NCBI RefSeq assembly: GCF_034190915.1
Contig: NW_026947507.1
Coordinates: 15,944,501-16,008,500 of the forward strand
DNA from: Cavia porcellus
Lineage: Eukaryota; Chordata; Mammalia; Rodentia; Caviidae
Reading direction: 5' to 3'
DNA: 64,000 nucleotides
Shown here: one piece after another, positions 1-13,000 of the stretch
How positions within the stretch are numbered: position 1 is the first letter of the stretch
Layout of the letters: every line of letters begins with the position of its first letter
Made by a program: the position numbers and the translations under genes
Notes under the pieces: model-generated
Database searches by the model: none
Told to the model about the DNA's origin: nothing
What the model saw: only the letters and a program-made list of their open reading frames with translations

Positions 1-414
1 AGTGTTTTGTGATAAGATATAGAAAATACATGTTGACAGTCATAGCCAAAGCAATTAATCTAATTTTAAACACCAACAACGATCTTTAATGTCCTTTATT
101 TATCTGAAATTAAACTTACGAGCCATGTGGACTACAGTCACCAGGAAAACACAATTATGAACAACCACAAGAACATTTTTTATTTTCATCCTCAGTGTAT
201 CTCTGCTGAGTTTTCATGCTAATTTTTAAATTTCAATATACTTATTAATCAAAATTTTTAGAAATCTGGGTCAAATATGTTTATTTTAAAAGGATCAACT
301 TCTAGGTGTGACAATATAAAAATAAGTGATCATGTGCTTATTAAATAAATCATCATATCCAAAATATTTCATCACCAGAAAATCAAAAGAAGGAGCTTAT
401 TTACAGAGGCAGAG

Positions 415-447
<33 letters not shown>

Positions 448-711
448 TATTTTATATATGGTATTTTTTGTGCGCATGTCTGTGTAAAATTGGAAGTTAT
501 AGAATGAAATTCAAGGACTTTTTTGCTGAATTTTTGTTAGGGCGTTTATCTCAAAAAATAGAGTGACAGAAATAATTTTGATAGTTGTTTCACAATGTAA
601 GTCATTCTTTTGCTAAATATATTATTACAGTAGGAGTGATGATTTCTCAATGATACCTTTATACAACTACTTTAGCAATCAGCAGACCCTTCACACTCTT
701 CACACTGCACA
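1..711. other. AT-rich non-coding DNA
   Basis: No gene or recognisable repeat is seen apart from a (TA)n tract near 417-445. All frames are broken by stops. It reads as ordinary AT-rich mammalian intergenic or intronic sequence. Confidence 0.6.
417..445. repeat. (TA)n microsatellite
   Basis: An uninterrupted run of about 14 TA dinucleotides, followed by a TA-rich shoulder. Its length is probably polymorphic. Confidence 0.95.
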
Positions 712-726
712 TAGTCTTTAATTTTT

Positions 727-834
727 TTTTTTTTTTTTTGGTCTTTTTCATTTTTATTGTTACCAGGGATCGAACTCACTACTGCCTGCTTGCAAGGCAG
801 GTGCTTATGCCACTGAGCTAAATCCCCAGCCCCT
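727..834 (-). mobile_element. ID-type tRNA-derived SINE, well preserved
   Basis: On the minus strand the element starts GGGGCTGGGGATTTAGCTCA. It contains an RNA polymerase III A-box-like TAGCTCAGTGG and a B-box-like GAGTTCGATCCC, and ends in a short A-rich body and a poly-A tail, seen on the plus strand as a T run after 721. The sequence TAGTCTTTAATTTTT occurs on both sides (712-726 and 835-849) as a perfect 15-bp target-site duplication. This structure is diagnostic of L1-mediated SINE insertion. The intact duplication and long A tail suggest a fairly recent event. It is not a functional tRNA because there is no acceptor stem pairing. Confidence 0.92.
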
Positions 835-849
835 TAGTCTTTAATTTTT

Positions 850-1825
850 ACATACTATAACTGGAAAGAAGTTTAATTACATTTTTTTTATTATTGTTCT
901 AAGTACAATACCAAGTTTATGAAATTTCTCGTTTGAAAAAAGATAAAAAGGCCATCACTGATTTTTATCTATTTTTTACAATGTAGAAAATAGTAAACGT
1001 TCATATTCTTCATAGTGTTAATTTTATAATAATCTAAGAGATCATATGTGTGAAATGCTAATGGCTTAAAAATAGTAATGCTTATAATATAAAATTAAAG
1101 TTAAATTATTTAAGCATGTATCTGTTATCCAATCTATTCTCTGTGCCAAATAGAGACTATGGGATATAATTCTTGTTTTCAATTATATTTAATTCAGTAG
1201 TAAATTAAAATATATATTCAATAATTTCTCTCCTCCATTCTGTTCCTCTCTTGGATAGATACAGCTTTTCTTTACTGAAGTTGCTCCATCAACAAAATCA
1301 CTAAATCAAGCATCTCATTTTCTGATCATAATTTCTGAGGCTTTACAGTTTAATTATTCAGTAACTTCTACCATATTCATACCTCAACCTTTTTTGAGAT
1401 TAAGTTGCCAAATATCTCTATTGTTACCCTAAACATCAGTCAGTCTCCTGATTTCTGTCCTTTCATTCCTGCATGTGTTCCATTTAGTAAGTAGTCTGTC
1501 AAAGATCTAAACTTCCTTATTTCTCTTATCCCTGGCTAGCCAGTCCTCCATCTTGCATTAGCACAAATACCTCCTCCCCATGTCTGCTCTAGACAAGTTA
1601 GTTCAACTGGACAAGTTAAAAAACGCATTATTTATAAAGATTTGTTATTTACAATAATCAATAATGAGGACTTAGTTGAAGTTAGTTATCCTGACTTCAT
1701 TATAATGTCAGTTGAAATGAATTATTAGGGGAAATAGAGAGAGGGAAATAATCCAGAAAAGTGACAATATGTTTGTAGTTCCAGAAACAAAGAGAATGAT
1801 TTAGTTAAAAAAAATAAAAAGCAGG
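850..1825. other. non-coding DNA, nothing recognised
   Basis: AT-rich sequence. A pyrimidine-rich stretch around 1220-1600 could be a very old LINE fragment, but I could not match it to a family. Confidence 0.5.
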
Positions 1826-1858
1826 GGGAGAGAGAGAGACAGAGAGACAGAGACAGAG

Positions 1859-1927
<69 letters not shown>

Positions 1928-1946
1928 CAGAGAGACAGAGACAGAG

Positions 1947-2007
<61 letters not shown>
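1826..2007. repeat. (GA)n compound microsatellite with internal duplication
   Basis: About 180 bp of GA dinucleotides interrupted by GACA and ACACACACA variants. The same interruption pattern (GACAGAGAGACAGAGACAGA then ACACACACAG) appears near 1838-1867 and again about 88 bp later, so part of the tract was duplicated as a block. Long serine/leucine-rich ORFs on the minus strand here are artefacts of the dinucleotide. Confidence 0.95.
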
Positions 2008-2011
<4 letters not shown>

Positions 2012-2758
2012 AATAAAGAGCATGAACATCAAACATTTGGAAGACCCAAGAGTGAATTATCTAGTGTATAAACAGGAACAAGGAAGGGATTATATTTGAA
2101 GTTATGGGAATCAGGGTCCAGATCTCTTACTGTTTTAAAAGACCATAGTAAACTTTTGCTTCTCTATGATAAAAAGTTTAGCATTCCACTTGTAACATCA
2201 AATCCTCATGTAAAATATTTCAGACTGCAGCACTTGAGTTTTCAGTTTAGGGATGCTCAAATTTAGTGTCCCATAAAAAACTATTATATTTATTATGCTG
2301 TGCTTATTGTAGAGATCTTTTTTATTCTACAAAAGCTCATATTGTATATTCTTTTCTAATCATTCTCAACAGATATGCTGATCACAAAATTGTTGAAGAA
2401 AATAGAAGTCAGCAGAAGGAAAAATCACCAAACTTCCTAGAATCAAAAGCATACTACCTGTGCAGCAAGATCCATCCATCCCACATGCAACACTAGAGGA
2501 AGTATATATATTTTTGTTAAAGTCTATTACCGTCAAATTCCACCCCATTTCACCTTCTCTGAATTTTTTTTAAAATTAGTTTTTTAAAATTAGTTATTAT
2601 TTTTTTTAAAATTAGCTCTCACCTATCTCCTCACCCTTCTAAATACTGGAATATTTGCATCAACATAGAAAAATGCTCATCCAAAATGTGAAACTTTTTG
2701 AGCATAGGTGTGATACTACAAATGGAAATATTTACATTTCACCTCATTTGATAGGTCA
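2008..2758. other. non-coding DNA, nothing recognised
   Basis: No repeat family or gene recognised. A short direct repeat of TTTTTTAAAATTAG lies near 2567-2615. Confidence 0.5.
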
Positions 2759-2772
2759 AAGTCGAAATGTAG

Positions 2773-2857
2773 CCAGAGAAATAGCTCATGGCATAGCACC
2801 TGCCTGGCAAATATGAGGTCATGCATTTGGTTCCAGGTCCCAAAAAGGAAAAAAAAA
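2773..2857 (+). mobile_element. ID-like SINE, diverged
   Basis: The plus strand shows a decayed ID body: AAATAGCTCATGGCATAGCA, then CACCTGCCTGGCAA, then a B-box-like TTTGGTTCCAGGTCCC and an A-rich tail. Flanks AAGTCGAAATGTAG (left) and AAGTCAAAATATAG (right) look like a degraded target-site duplication of about 14 bp. It is older than the copy at 727-834. Confidence 0.8.
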
Positions 2858-2929
2858 GTAAGTCAAAATATAGACACATGTACAGAATTAACGTTACATT
2901 TTGTATATAAATTGTATGTTAATCATAAT

Positions 2930-3720
2930 GAATTTTGTGTTTAGACCATGTTATGGAGTAAAAACTCATGGTCAACTTAACATCAGCTCAGTTAAATCAG
3001 CATTGGTGCCGAGGAAAGTAGCCAGCATAAATAGAGACGTGGAGAAGATAACCGAAGCATTATTCCTTTCTCTAAGTGTTGCTGTTTGAGCCATTGGTTC
3101 TCCTGAAGGAACTGTCATGACTAGCTTCCCCAGTGTGAGTTTGACCATTATTAATGAGAGTGCCTCTGATTCACTTTGGAAGAGCTCTGGTTCATACATT
3201 TAGCTTCACTTCCTGGATTCAGAGGGGAAGACATGTGCTGTTAAATCTCCAGGAGAAACTCGTCATGCTAGCTTCGTGGCATGTACTTGACTGTTCTTAT
3301 CTTTGGAGGAGCTTGGGACCTCTATGTCACTGAGGATGGCTGTGGTGCTTTTCATGACAGCCCTGGTCCTTGTTTTGAGCATGACTTCTTGACTCCAGAG
3401 TAGAACCTTCAAACTATCATCACAGTTCCTTAATCCCACTGACAGACTTTCTAGCTTCCACCACTGATCTTTGGGCCTTCCCAGCGTGGATCAGTAAAAC
3501 AGACTGGCATGAGTCCTTCTCATGGGCTCTAGAGCTCCAGTTGGACTTCTGGGAGGCATTGTCATGGGCTCTAGGTTTTCATCTGGATTCATGAAGGACA
3601 TTGCTGTGGGATCCAGGCCCTTGGCTAAACATTTTGTGTCTTTAATGTTGTGGACAGATTTCCTGCACTTCTTTTGTTTAACTCTAGGTGACCATCAAAA
3701 ATAATATAATTTTTTTTATA
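2930..3720. other. region with degenerate internal repeats
   Basis: This segment has higher GC than its surroundings. Two versions of a GTCATG(A)CTAGCTTC motif lie 148 bp apart (3114 and 3262). Three degenerate 42-bp units follow, starting at about 3520, 3562 and 3604 and keyed by TCATGGGCTCTAG, TCATGGGCTCTAGG and CTGTGGGATCCAGG. The region ends in an AT-rich stretch. I do not recognise a gene or a repeat family; it may be a decayed minisatellite or part of an old retroelement. Confidence 0.5.
3519..3630. repeat. degenerate 42-bp minisatellite, about 3 units
   Basis: Units at 3520-3561, 3562-3603 and from 3604 share a GGGCTCTAG-type core and a GGCATTG/GGACATTG end. The period of 42 keeps one frame, so a short plus-strand ORF (3522-3704) shows 14-residue repeats of the type MGSR. 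There is no start context or upstream reading frame to suggest that this is translated. Confidence 0.6.
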
Positions 3721-6700
3721 AATCCTTATTTTAATTGTTCTTCTCACAACCCCTTACTACAACACACTGTGTCCAATCACCAGGATATCTCTCATTCTAT
3801 CTATGAATTCTTCCCAAATCCAAGGAAAACTTGAAATTCAAAACACTGCTAATCTCACATACTTTGGATAAAGGGATACTCACCCTATCCTAATTTTAGG
3901 TATTGTTATCATTTGAAACTTATCTTTCTACAATACTATTTAACTATGTCAGATATCCTGAATTAATCCATGGTGTTTTTCAGTATACAGTTACCTAATA
4001 TAATTTAATACCTTTTATTGATATTTTTCTAATGTATTACTGTATAAACCCTGAGAAACTATACATATGTTGTTCAGTATTGTGTCATTTTGTCCAGGTC
4101 TATAACAAAATATGAACACACATATATTTGTTGCAGTAATTAATTGAATAGATGAACTGATGGGGTAGACTGAAGTTACTTGCAAGATGCAGAGTTCTAT
4201 GCTACTTAATGTGTCCATGAAATCCTCTTGAATACTTTTGAAAGATATTGGGTACTTTTGATTCAATTTGATAATGAATTCATACACATGTAGTTATTTG
4301 TCTCCAGACCTAGCCATTGACGACAGGAGTATATATATATATTTTTTTGTATTGCTAACTTCCCTGAGTTTAGTACTGGGTTTATTTCACAGGGAGCACT
4401 CAATAATTGTTTGCTAAATAAATAGTAGTAGTTAGGACAAAAGGCAGTTCCACAAATAAATAACCACAGGAACTCAATACATAGCTGCTTTAATTTGCAG
4501 AAGTGGAAATTTAGAAAGAAAAAGAATTATCTTACTACAGTGAAATAGAACAACTAAGTGGTTTAACATCTTCAAGTTTGTTAGTTGTTATAGCAATAAT
4601 CTTGACCCAAAATTGCTGTTATCCAATAATGTTAAAATAATTAATCTTAATGGAAAAATTTATTTTTGAGAAGGATAGAGGTAGGATGAATTCTTGACAT
4701 AAGAGATTGTTAGGCAGTAGTCTGCTTAGCGTTGGGTGTTGGAGGAGCTCTTTCTCTGAAGATTGTTAAGAACTGATGACAGTTTAGGTATAGTTCTGCC
4801 TGGAGCCATAGGAACTAATTGGATGACCTCTCTACTTATCAGTTTCCACTGTGAAGAGTGCTACAGGAATTCTCCCTGCAGATGGCCTATAGCAACTAGG
4901 ACAGCGTAGTCACGCATCCAGGAACTTCAATAATCAAGTGTCAAAAAATATATTCCAAAGAAAAGCTTGTTAGTTATCCCTAGTATGCGAAGATTCTAGA
5001 AATGTTTAATTTTGTATAACTGAATCATTCTTCATAGCATATATTGTTAGTATTAGTATTATGGCTATTCCAGTACTTTGGTTTGGTACAAATCAGCAAA
5101 CTATATGTGGAGTGTCCACAGCGTGTTTAAGATGTCACATGATGCTCAGAGTTCATAGTTGCTTCTTCAGGATTTATCAACTAATAGGAGAGATAAAATC
5201 ACTGAAAAGAAAATCTTTGCAGACACATAAGCAAGACTATACTTCTCTAAGTGTGGTCATAGAAGTGAACATTGAATTTTATAAGTTCCAAGTAAAATGG
5301 AAAATATTCATAGAAAAATTAATAAAGGAAAAGCTTAGAATCTATACATAGAGAAAATGATATGTTTGTCAGATAGAAAAGAAAATGTATCTGAAAGACT
5401 TGGAAAGACTTGGAAGACATCTATTTCCAAGAGTGAGAAGAAAGATTTAAGAAGCAGACAGCAAGAAGATGACCAGGATTAGTGGCAATAGAGAGTGAAG
5501 ATTTGGCTTATATGCATTCAAGAAACAAATTGATCCTTGAAGACATCTGTCTGGATATGCAACATGTACATTGACTACTAGTTACTGTAATGCATGTACA
5601 TCTTTGGCTAGGTTACAGAGCCACAGTTTCCAGGAACATTGTTGGATGTGACACCATCTTTATTAGATCTTGTATTCTGGCATGGGATCAGATTTAGTTT
5701 GGACAAAAATCTGAGGTTTTAGTTTAAAGTACAGTCATAGTCTGTGGTTTTTTGACAAAGTTTCTCAAATTTCCCAGGGTTTAGTATCTTCATATATAAA
5801 ACAAAGATGTCTAATTAGAGGTTCTTAACAGAAATCATAATGATTCAGGGCTTTTGTTGAGGAAACGTAATTTTTGATGTAGCAGCACTTGGAACATTAT
5901 ACACCTGACAACACTGAGGCCACTGAGAATACAGCCAGGGCATCTCATATTGTGTTGCATTTCCCAGTATAAATTTTCAACAGAGGAATTCTGTTTGTAA
6001 TCACCTAAGCTATAATCTAAATTCATTTAATTATGAATACAATCTTTTTTGGACAAAGCTTTAATGAACACAAACATTTCCAGGATTGCAAATACCACAT
6101 AATAGAAATCTATACACTATTACATTTAAAAATTTCCTGCAAGCCAGCCACAAACTTAGGAAGTCATACCACTAATGGGATTCATGGTAGTGGAGTTTTC
6201 AATGGATTTACTAGACTGCATTTATCCTATGTGCTCCTACATTTATGTATAAGATGATTTAGCTTACAATGACTTCTACCATAGTTTCACATGAGCTTTT
6301 ACACATTAAAATATGTATTTTAATGTACTTTCACTTCTCCTCTTATTACTGCATTCTACGTTATCTTACTTTTTAAAAATTATTACAAGAAAGTTGTATG
6401 TTCTATGAATTTCATTTCAGAATTTTTATAATAAACTGTATGGTATAAAAGGGTGATTTGATTCTAACAGAGTTGAAAAACCAATGAAATGGACTATCTG
6501 AATAACTTTAAGCTCTCAGAACCATAGATTTGTAAGTTTTACTTTGATCTGTAAGGAAGGAGAAAGTCTAAATGATTTTCACTAGCAATGTTGAATTAAA
6601 TGTTTACATTCCAAAAAAGAACGTCTGAACAAGTCTGTTTAGCACTCTCAGTACCCAGAGATAGAGGTTTGATCAGGAGAACACTAGCTGAACGTACACT

Positions 6701-8689
6701 ACATCAGGAGCTATGAGAACTCTAAAAAAATGAGGAAGTACTGTATCTGTTGCCCTAGTGACAGTTTTTAGAAACAGAGCTCATCTACAGCCAGAAGGAA
6801 GCGATGTACTTGTTTTAAAATCTGAACATTTGTGTTTCACTCAAATTCTGTTCATATTAGAAGAAGAAGCAGGGAACTGAGTCACTGAATTATCAAAGCT
6901 CGTGTCATATTTCATTATTGTTAGAACATTGATATCTAGATAATTCGCTTTTCTTGTGCCTTCAATATATGCTCAGACATACTAATATTAAGTGAGTCAG
7001 GTTAAAGCCACAGCACTTCAATGGGGATAATGGTAAATTATTTGCTAAATATGGTGGCATACAAAAATGTTAGTAGCACGACCAATAATTTTTATTCTAA
7101 AGGGCTTTTTAATGTGCATAAGTCACTTCTTGAGAATCCAGCACAATAAAATTGGGCTTTTTATAGTCAAATGTCTTGATTTTTGTTTCGTATTTCACCT
7201 CTGAAACATGATCATCTACTAAAATAAAATATATGGGGCAGAAAACATTTTCCCATTTTGTAAATCAAGCAGAAGCACGAATGTTTCTCGGGACCTGTAG
7301 CTGCTCTGTTAGGCATTTCTCAGCCTTCTGATAATGTGACCTTCGCATGACAGAATTGGATCAAAAATAATACATTTTGGTGGTACTTGTAACAAGTAAT
7401 GGAGCTGCTGTCAGAACACCCAGGATGGCCATGAAACTTGAATACATCGTAGGTGCTGTGGAGGCTGAAGGAGGAACTGTTTTCACTGTAAAGTTTCCCT
7501 CTCATTAGTGTTTAACTTGCACAAATTATTGGGCATCTTTTGAGAGATTTAAAGACAGTGTCTTTGTCCTAGCTGAAGTATTACAGTGGTAAGAAAGGTG
7601 TACAGTTTAACCATGCTGGCTCATGTCATGATGAAATGCACATTTATTCATTTGTTCAAATATTTATTAACTTATTTGTTCCATGCAAAGTAACATTTAT
7701 AAATTATTATAAATGTGCTTTGTCTAAGAAAAACAAAACATTGTTTATAGGTTCATGTAAACCTAAAATAGCTTTCATTTAAGCTAAAGTAGCTGGAAAT
7801 ATTTGAGAAATGTACAACCTACTTCATGCCATGCATTCTTCTACTGAGAAAGAACAGATAAACTCAGTTTGGTGGTGATTACAGAAGGCTTCTGAGAAGA
7901 GGTACCATTTTATTTATGTTAGAAGAGAAAGATAATGATTCCACCGAATTGCCTTATTGAAATTGCATAAAATCAAAACTCCAAAATATCTTCTGAAGAA
8001 GAAAGAATTTTTCTATTTCACTCTTTGCATAGGTATATTATAAAAGAACACTTCAATGAGGGATGCTTATTGGCAGGGCAGAATTGTAAACAAAAAATAA
8101 TACATTTCTGTTATATTTGCCAAGTAACTAAAACTAAGAACACCTATGATCAGAGAAAGATTTTCAGAAAGATGAAGAAGCTTAAGGAAATAACACTTTT
8201 GTTCTCTTTGAGCCAGTGCTCTGGAATTGGTAACTTTGACATTTCGTCACATGCCAATTGTTTTCCAAAGCTGTGTTTATTGAACTATTGTTTCTATGCT
8301 TCTGTTCTCTGAAAAAAAGACAATGTTCCTCTAGGAAGGGAAATATTAGTAAATTTCTGATCAATTAATGTGGTCAGATAACACTTTGAGCAAAATCAGT
8401 GTTTGATTCTGCTATACTCTGATCTCAACTGGTTGGATCAAATATGACTAATTCATATTCTAGCCAGAGGTCTCTGAGTGGTCAACAGCTGTAACTCTGC
8501 CTCTCAAGTTTAGAAGGACCAATGAACCAATTAGGATTTCTATTAATTAGTTTCAACAGGAGAATTGTAGATAAAAGGTGACAGAGGGCACAGAAGCCAG
8601 AAAAGAAAGGAAGTGAGCAGGTTATAAAGAAGAGGCAAAATATCTAAACAGGCAAAAATCATGAAGTGTAGAAAAAGAAAATAAAGAAT
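3721..8689. other. non-coding DNA, nothing firmly recognised
   Basis: About 5 kb of AT-rich sequence without ORFs above about 100 codons. It has no SINE, L1 or LTR that I can name. A block at about 7230-7520 is less AT-rich, contains several CpGs and lacks simple repeats, and may be conserved non-coding DNA; this cannot be shown without alignment. Confidence 0.5.
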
Positions 8690-9275
8690 TAGAAGTGGCT
8701 GAAGGGAAATGTGCAGGGAATTAATCTATTAGGCCTGATTGCTATCCTTGGAAGGGCCTGTAGAAACATTTGGCCCTTGGCTGACAGCTGAGAACTTGGA
8801 TTTGGAGAATGTTTACACCACCCAAACTTGTGAGAGTGGCTCATTGTGCCGGAATTATCTGTGCAAACAATATAGTTTATGCTGAACACCTGCTTTCTTT
8901 GTGGGACTCTGGAATCTTGGTATGTGTCAGGTAGAGTCTGCCTGGGTGAGCAACCTACAATATAAACCCTGGGCGCTGACTCTCTAATGAGCTTCTCTGG
9001 CAGACAGCATTTCACACATGTTGTCACAACTCATTGCTGGGGGAATTAAGTGCATCCTGTGTGACTACACTGGAAGACAATTCTTGGAAGCTTGCACCTG
9101 CCAGCCTCTGTATTGAACCCCATATTCTTTTCTTTTGCTGTTTTTGCTTCATAGTCTTTTGCTGGAATAAATTGTGGCTGTGAATGTAACTGCAGGCTGA
9201 GTCTTGTAAGTTCTCTCATTGAAACTGGGAATCTGGTGGTGGTCTTGAGCACCCTGTCACTCAGACCTAAAATCA
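8690..9275 (+). mobile_element. ERVL-type LTR (MLT2/LTR16-like), solo
   Basis: The segment from about 8970 to 9275 follows the familiar 3' part of a class III (ERVL) LTR. It has CTCTGGCAGACAGCATT, then CAACTCATTGCTGGGGGAAT, TTAAGTGCATCCTGTGTGAC, a TTTTGCTGGAATAAATTGTG polyadenylation-signal region, and a tail containing GGTGGTCTTGAGCACC. The upstream part (8690-8970) is probably the same LTR. No internal gag or pol sequence flanks it, so it is a solo LTR. The family name is from memory and the 5' edge is approximate. Confidence 0.6.
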
Positions 9276-9942
9276 TAATTAAGCAATAATTATTTTTCTG
9301 TTAAAATATTAAAGTATTGCTATTATAAATCACAGCTAGATTGCCAATCCCAGTCATTTGATGCCTATAGTTGAAAAGAGAAGAATAATACAAACAGATT
9401 TGGAGGCCAATGATTGGTGATAACTGGTAACAGAATATTATAGAACTTTTTGCTATGCTGAATAACATGAAATGTCTTTCAGTTATATTCTGAACTTACT
9501 GAATTTTGGAATCCTGTATTTCTTTATTTATAACAAACACATGTTGTTGGAAGTAGTCAAACATGGTCCTAATTGTTTCCTTATAAACTTACTTAACAAT
9601 TGCAAAACCTACCTCATAGCTTGATAAAATAATTCTGCTACCAATGTATGGATTTCTAGCCTCAGCAGAGCCTTTGGTGACACTTGAAATGCTTATTTTG
9701 TCTTATTCAGCAACCATTTGCACTGTGTTAAGACAACTTCGGAGCATGGTTTCCAACTTCTAACTTCAATCCCACCCGAGTAACCGTGAACTCTTAATTA
9801 GAAAGAATGAAATCCGACTTAAAGATGTCTTCTACCTCCAACTCACTAACAAGGACACTATTCTAACTGCTTTTCCTCCCATTTTACAATAAGAATGTTA
9901 CCTCTTTCTGAATGAAATTGAGAACATATGTACACACATAAC
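9276..9942. other. non-coding DNA, nothing recognised
   Basis: AT-rich sequence between the LTR and the SINE. No gene or repeat recognised. Confidence 0.5.
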
Positions 9943-10039
9943 TTTTTTTTTTTTTTTTTTTTTTTAAACTGGGAATCAAACTCACAACCTCATACTTGCC
10001 AGGCAGGCACTAATGCTGTTGAGTTAAATCCCTAGTCCT
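9943..10039 (-). mobile_element. ID-like SINE with T23 (A tail on minus strand)
   Basis: A run of 23 T (9943-9965) is followed by AACTGGGAATCAAACTCACA, CTTGCCAGGCAGGCACTAAT and GTTGAGTTAAATCCCTAGTC. This is the reverse complement of a diverged ID element, with B-box, anticodon-arm and A-box regions in that order. It differs from the 727-834 copy at many sites. AGAACATAT occurs on both sides (9921 and about 10047) and may be part of the target-site duplication. Confidence 0.85.
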
Positions 10040-13000
10040 GAAACTAAGAACATATTTTCTACATGGATTCCTATTTCTGTCTCACTACTCAAGCCCTGAA
10101 TTGTGGTGTATGCCCTTTTTATTAATATCTTTCATGTCTCCTTTCCACACCATCTTTCTTCATTCTACACAAAACATGCAAGAATCTTTTCATTTAAATA
10201 ACAATAAAAAACACAAAAAGAAAATTCTTGATTCAATACTTTCACTCTGTGAAAATTTTGTGATTGTCCATGCCATCTTCACTTGCCTAAACTGTATTTA
10301 TTTATTATTTTCCACCCCAAAACTTTATTTGGAGGCAAGCTAACTGCAAAATTTAATGGCCTCTTTCTGTTCTTCTTTCCCTTAAGCGTGTTTTCCACTG
10401 AGCATCCACTGTGAGAAGAATGATATTTAGGATTTTCTCATGGCACTCAAAATGTAGTTATGTGAATAAACCACAGAGGTAAAAAATACAAACTATACAT
10501 GATAAAAAATTCCTTAACAATATTCTTACAGCCAGAGGAAGATGAAAGAACATATTAATAATAATGAGGGCATCAGATCAGGATTCATAGAAGCCTAATC
10601 CCTGCTAAAATCTTGAAAAGTGAGTATAATTTGAATATATTCAGAAGGCAGAAAAACTTTGTTTTGGAAAGAGAAAACGGCACATCAAAGTTATAGTAGA
10701 ACTGTATTTACTATTCTCAAACCTTATCAGTCATCTAGTAAAGCAGAAGAGCACATTTGTTGGAAATAGGCACAAAACAAGGTGGAAAAAGTGTCAGGTA
10801 TGTGGTCCTATGAGAAACTTCAGCTCTTGATCAGATAGATTACGGTTAGTAGGATGTGTCACACCTGGAGCATCTTTGTACATGATTAACACAGAAATAT
10901 CCATAATTAGTATGGGAAAAATTCAGTGAACCACATTTTCAGTGACACTGAGTAGAAAAGTAGTTGAGACATTTGAAGTTGTTCTTTAAAGCACATGATT
11001 GGTGACTGATGAGAGACAATTTCACTGAAGGCAGACCAGGTCTTGATATTTAAGCTAAGCATTCAAAACAAAGTCCTGCTGACTGAAGGCAGGTAGGCAT
11101 TTAAGACACAGACTCATAAAACTGAAAGGCTCACAGGGATGGTAAGCATTATCATCCATGGGGCAGCTTGGCTAGGCAGAGTTGGTCTTGCAAATATACA
11201 GTCAGTAATTCCAAGCAGTACAGTCATTAAAACCAAGAAATTGCTCAATTAGCTTAATTTGATAAACACTTCTAAAAGTAAATCTTTAAATTACATGACT
11301 TCCAAACAAATTTATCACAATCATAACTGTTACAATATACCTATATTGAATAGGAAATTAATTCAAGATAATAGCACGTCAAACTTTGTGTTTCTTAACT
11401 TGCCTTTTCTCTTTCTAAAAAAGAAGCTTCTTGTTTTACAGGGTGTGAAATTGCTACTATCTTGATTTTTAGTAGTTGTTTCATCTGGAGTGTGGAATGA
11501 CTTCTTTCAAACTATGTCTTTTTCTTCATTGCCAAAAAGTGTCTACAGATGTTATTGAAGATTCTTACATGATAGGGGTGCTATGATGTTTTTTCGGTAC
11601 CCAATATAGTATTTAGTGCAGTTGTAATGTGTTAACACTATTCAATCTCAACATCATTTAAAAGAATGTGTACAAAAATCTATACATTTATGTTTCATTA
11701 TGGCTGCATTTTTGGGAAAAATTCATACACTATATAAAGTTCTGTTTTCCCCTTGGAAATTACTTCTATTTTAGGAAAGTAAAATTACTTCTAGTAACAG
11801 TGAAATCACTAAATGTCATTATCATGAAGATCTCTATTAGGAAGGCCCTCCAATCAGCCTTCACATGTACCTACATCTGTCAGGAGACCTTGCTGTCTCA
11901 AGCATTCTTTCAGTTGAATTTGAAGTCCAGCCCAAGAGATACAGATACATGTTGCTTGGGGCATGCAGCAGCAGAAAAGTTCATCCATAATGCTAAGAAC
12001 AAAAGTCTAATTCAGACCAAATTTGTATATTCAATTTAGTAATTCCTTCTAATTTAGAAAAAATAGTTCTCAATAAAATTCAGTTTTTCTATCATTCTAG
12101 ACACCACTTATCCTTTTTTATTGCAGAATATGGTGAAAGGAAAAGGTAGGAATCCGTAGAAATTACAACAATTGGCTTCTATTCTTATAGAAATGCATCC
12201 TAAAACATGTAACTACCTAAAAGGCAGCACTGAGCAGAGCCATACCACTGTTAGCACAAAAATAGATACTTGATTGATGACACATAATGCATGACCATTA
12301 ACTTTGAATCTTTAGGCTGTTTGTACATTTCTAGAAAGGCTGAGGGGTAGTCCATTGAATAAACACATCAATGATTTCCTTGAATATACTATAGTTTTCA
12401 TCTTCAAAATCATATTGAGCTAGTTGGGCTCCAAAAAGTTAATTTAGCATGCATGTGTATTAGGTATTGCCAAATTATTACAGTCTTCCTGAAAGGACAT
12501 GGATTATCCATATAAATATCAAAGATATTTCTTATGATCAGTATAAACAGGTGAATATCAAATGAAGAAATGGTAATTGGCATGCAGGTATGAAAAGAAA
12601 AATCTATTTGAGCTTCTATGTTAATTTCATTTGGTATTAATTTATAATAATAATAATATTCATAATCACTTCTTTATTGAAAGATTTTGACTGTTACAAA
12701 GCTTTTTCTTCTTGTCCCAGTGCTGAGGGAATGTAACTATAAACCACATTTCTAAAATGAAAAAGAAATTTGCAGCAATTATAAATAACTATTAAGGGAA
12801 CAATATTTTCTTGGTATTATTTTTATACTTTATGCAAAAAGTAAACCAATTATGCTAGTGGCAGCTCTCAATTTTAGGAAAAGATTATATATTTACTTAC
12901 AAGGAATCTAGAAGTCAGAAGAATGAAATTCCATCACCAGCCTGCAAATTAACAACAAAAAACAAGACAATATTATTTTATTCAGATTTTCTAGTTGACA

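Noticed and set aside
727..834. tRNA gene
   Set aside because: The A- and B-box-like words are present, but the body lacks paired acceptor and anticodon arms and ends in a poly-A tail with a target duplication. It is a SINE.
1725..2036. Serine/leucine-rich ORFs on the minus strand
   Set aside because: They are translations of the (GA)n microsatellite and shift with its length.
11668..12039. 123-codon plus-strand ORF
   Set aside because: No recognisable domain; AT-rich composition explains its residues.
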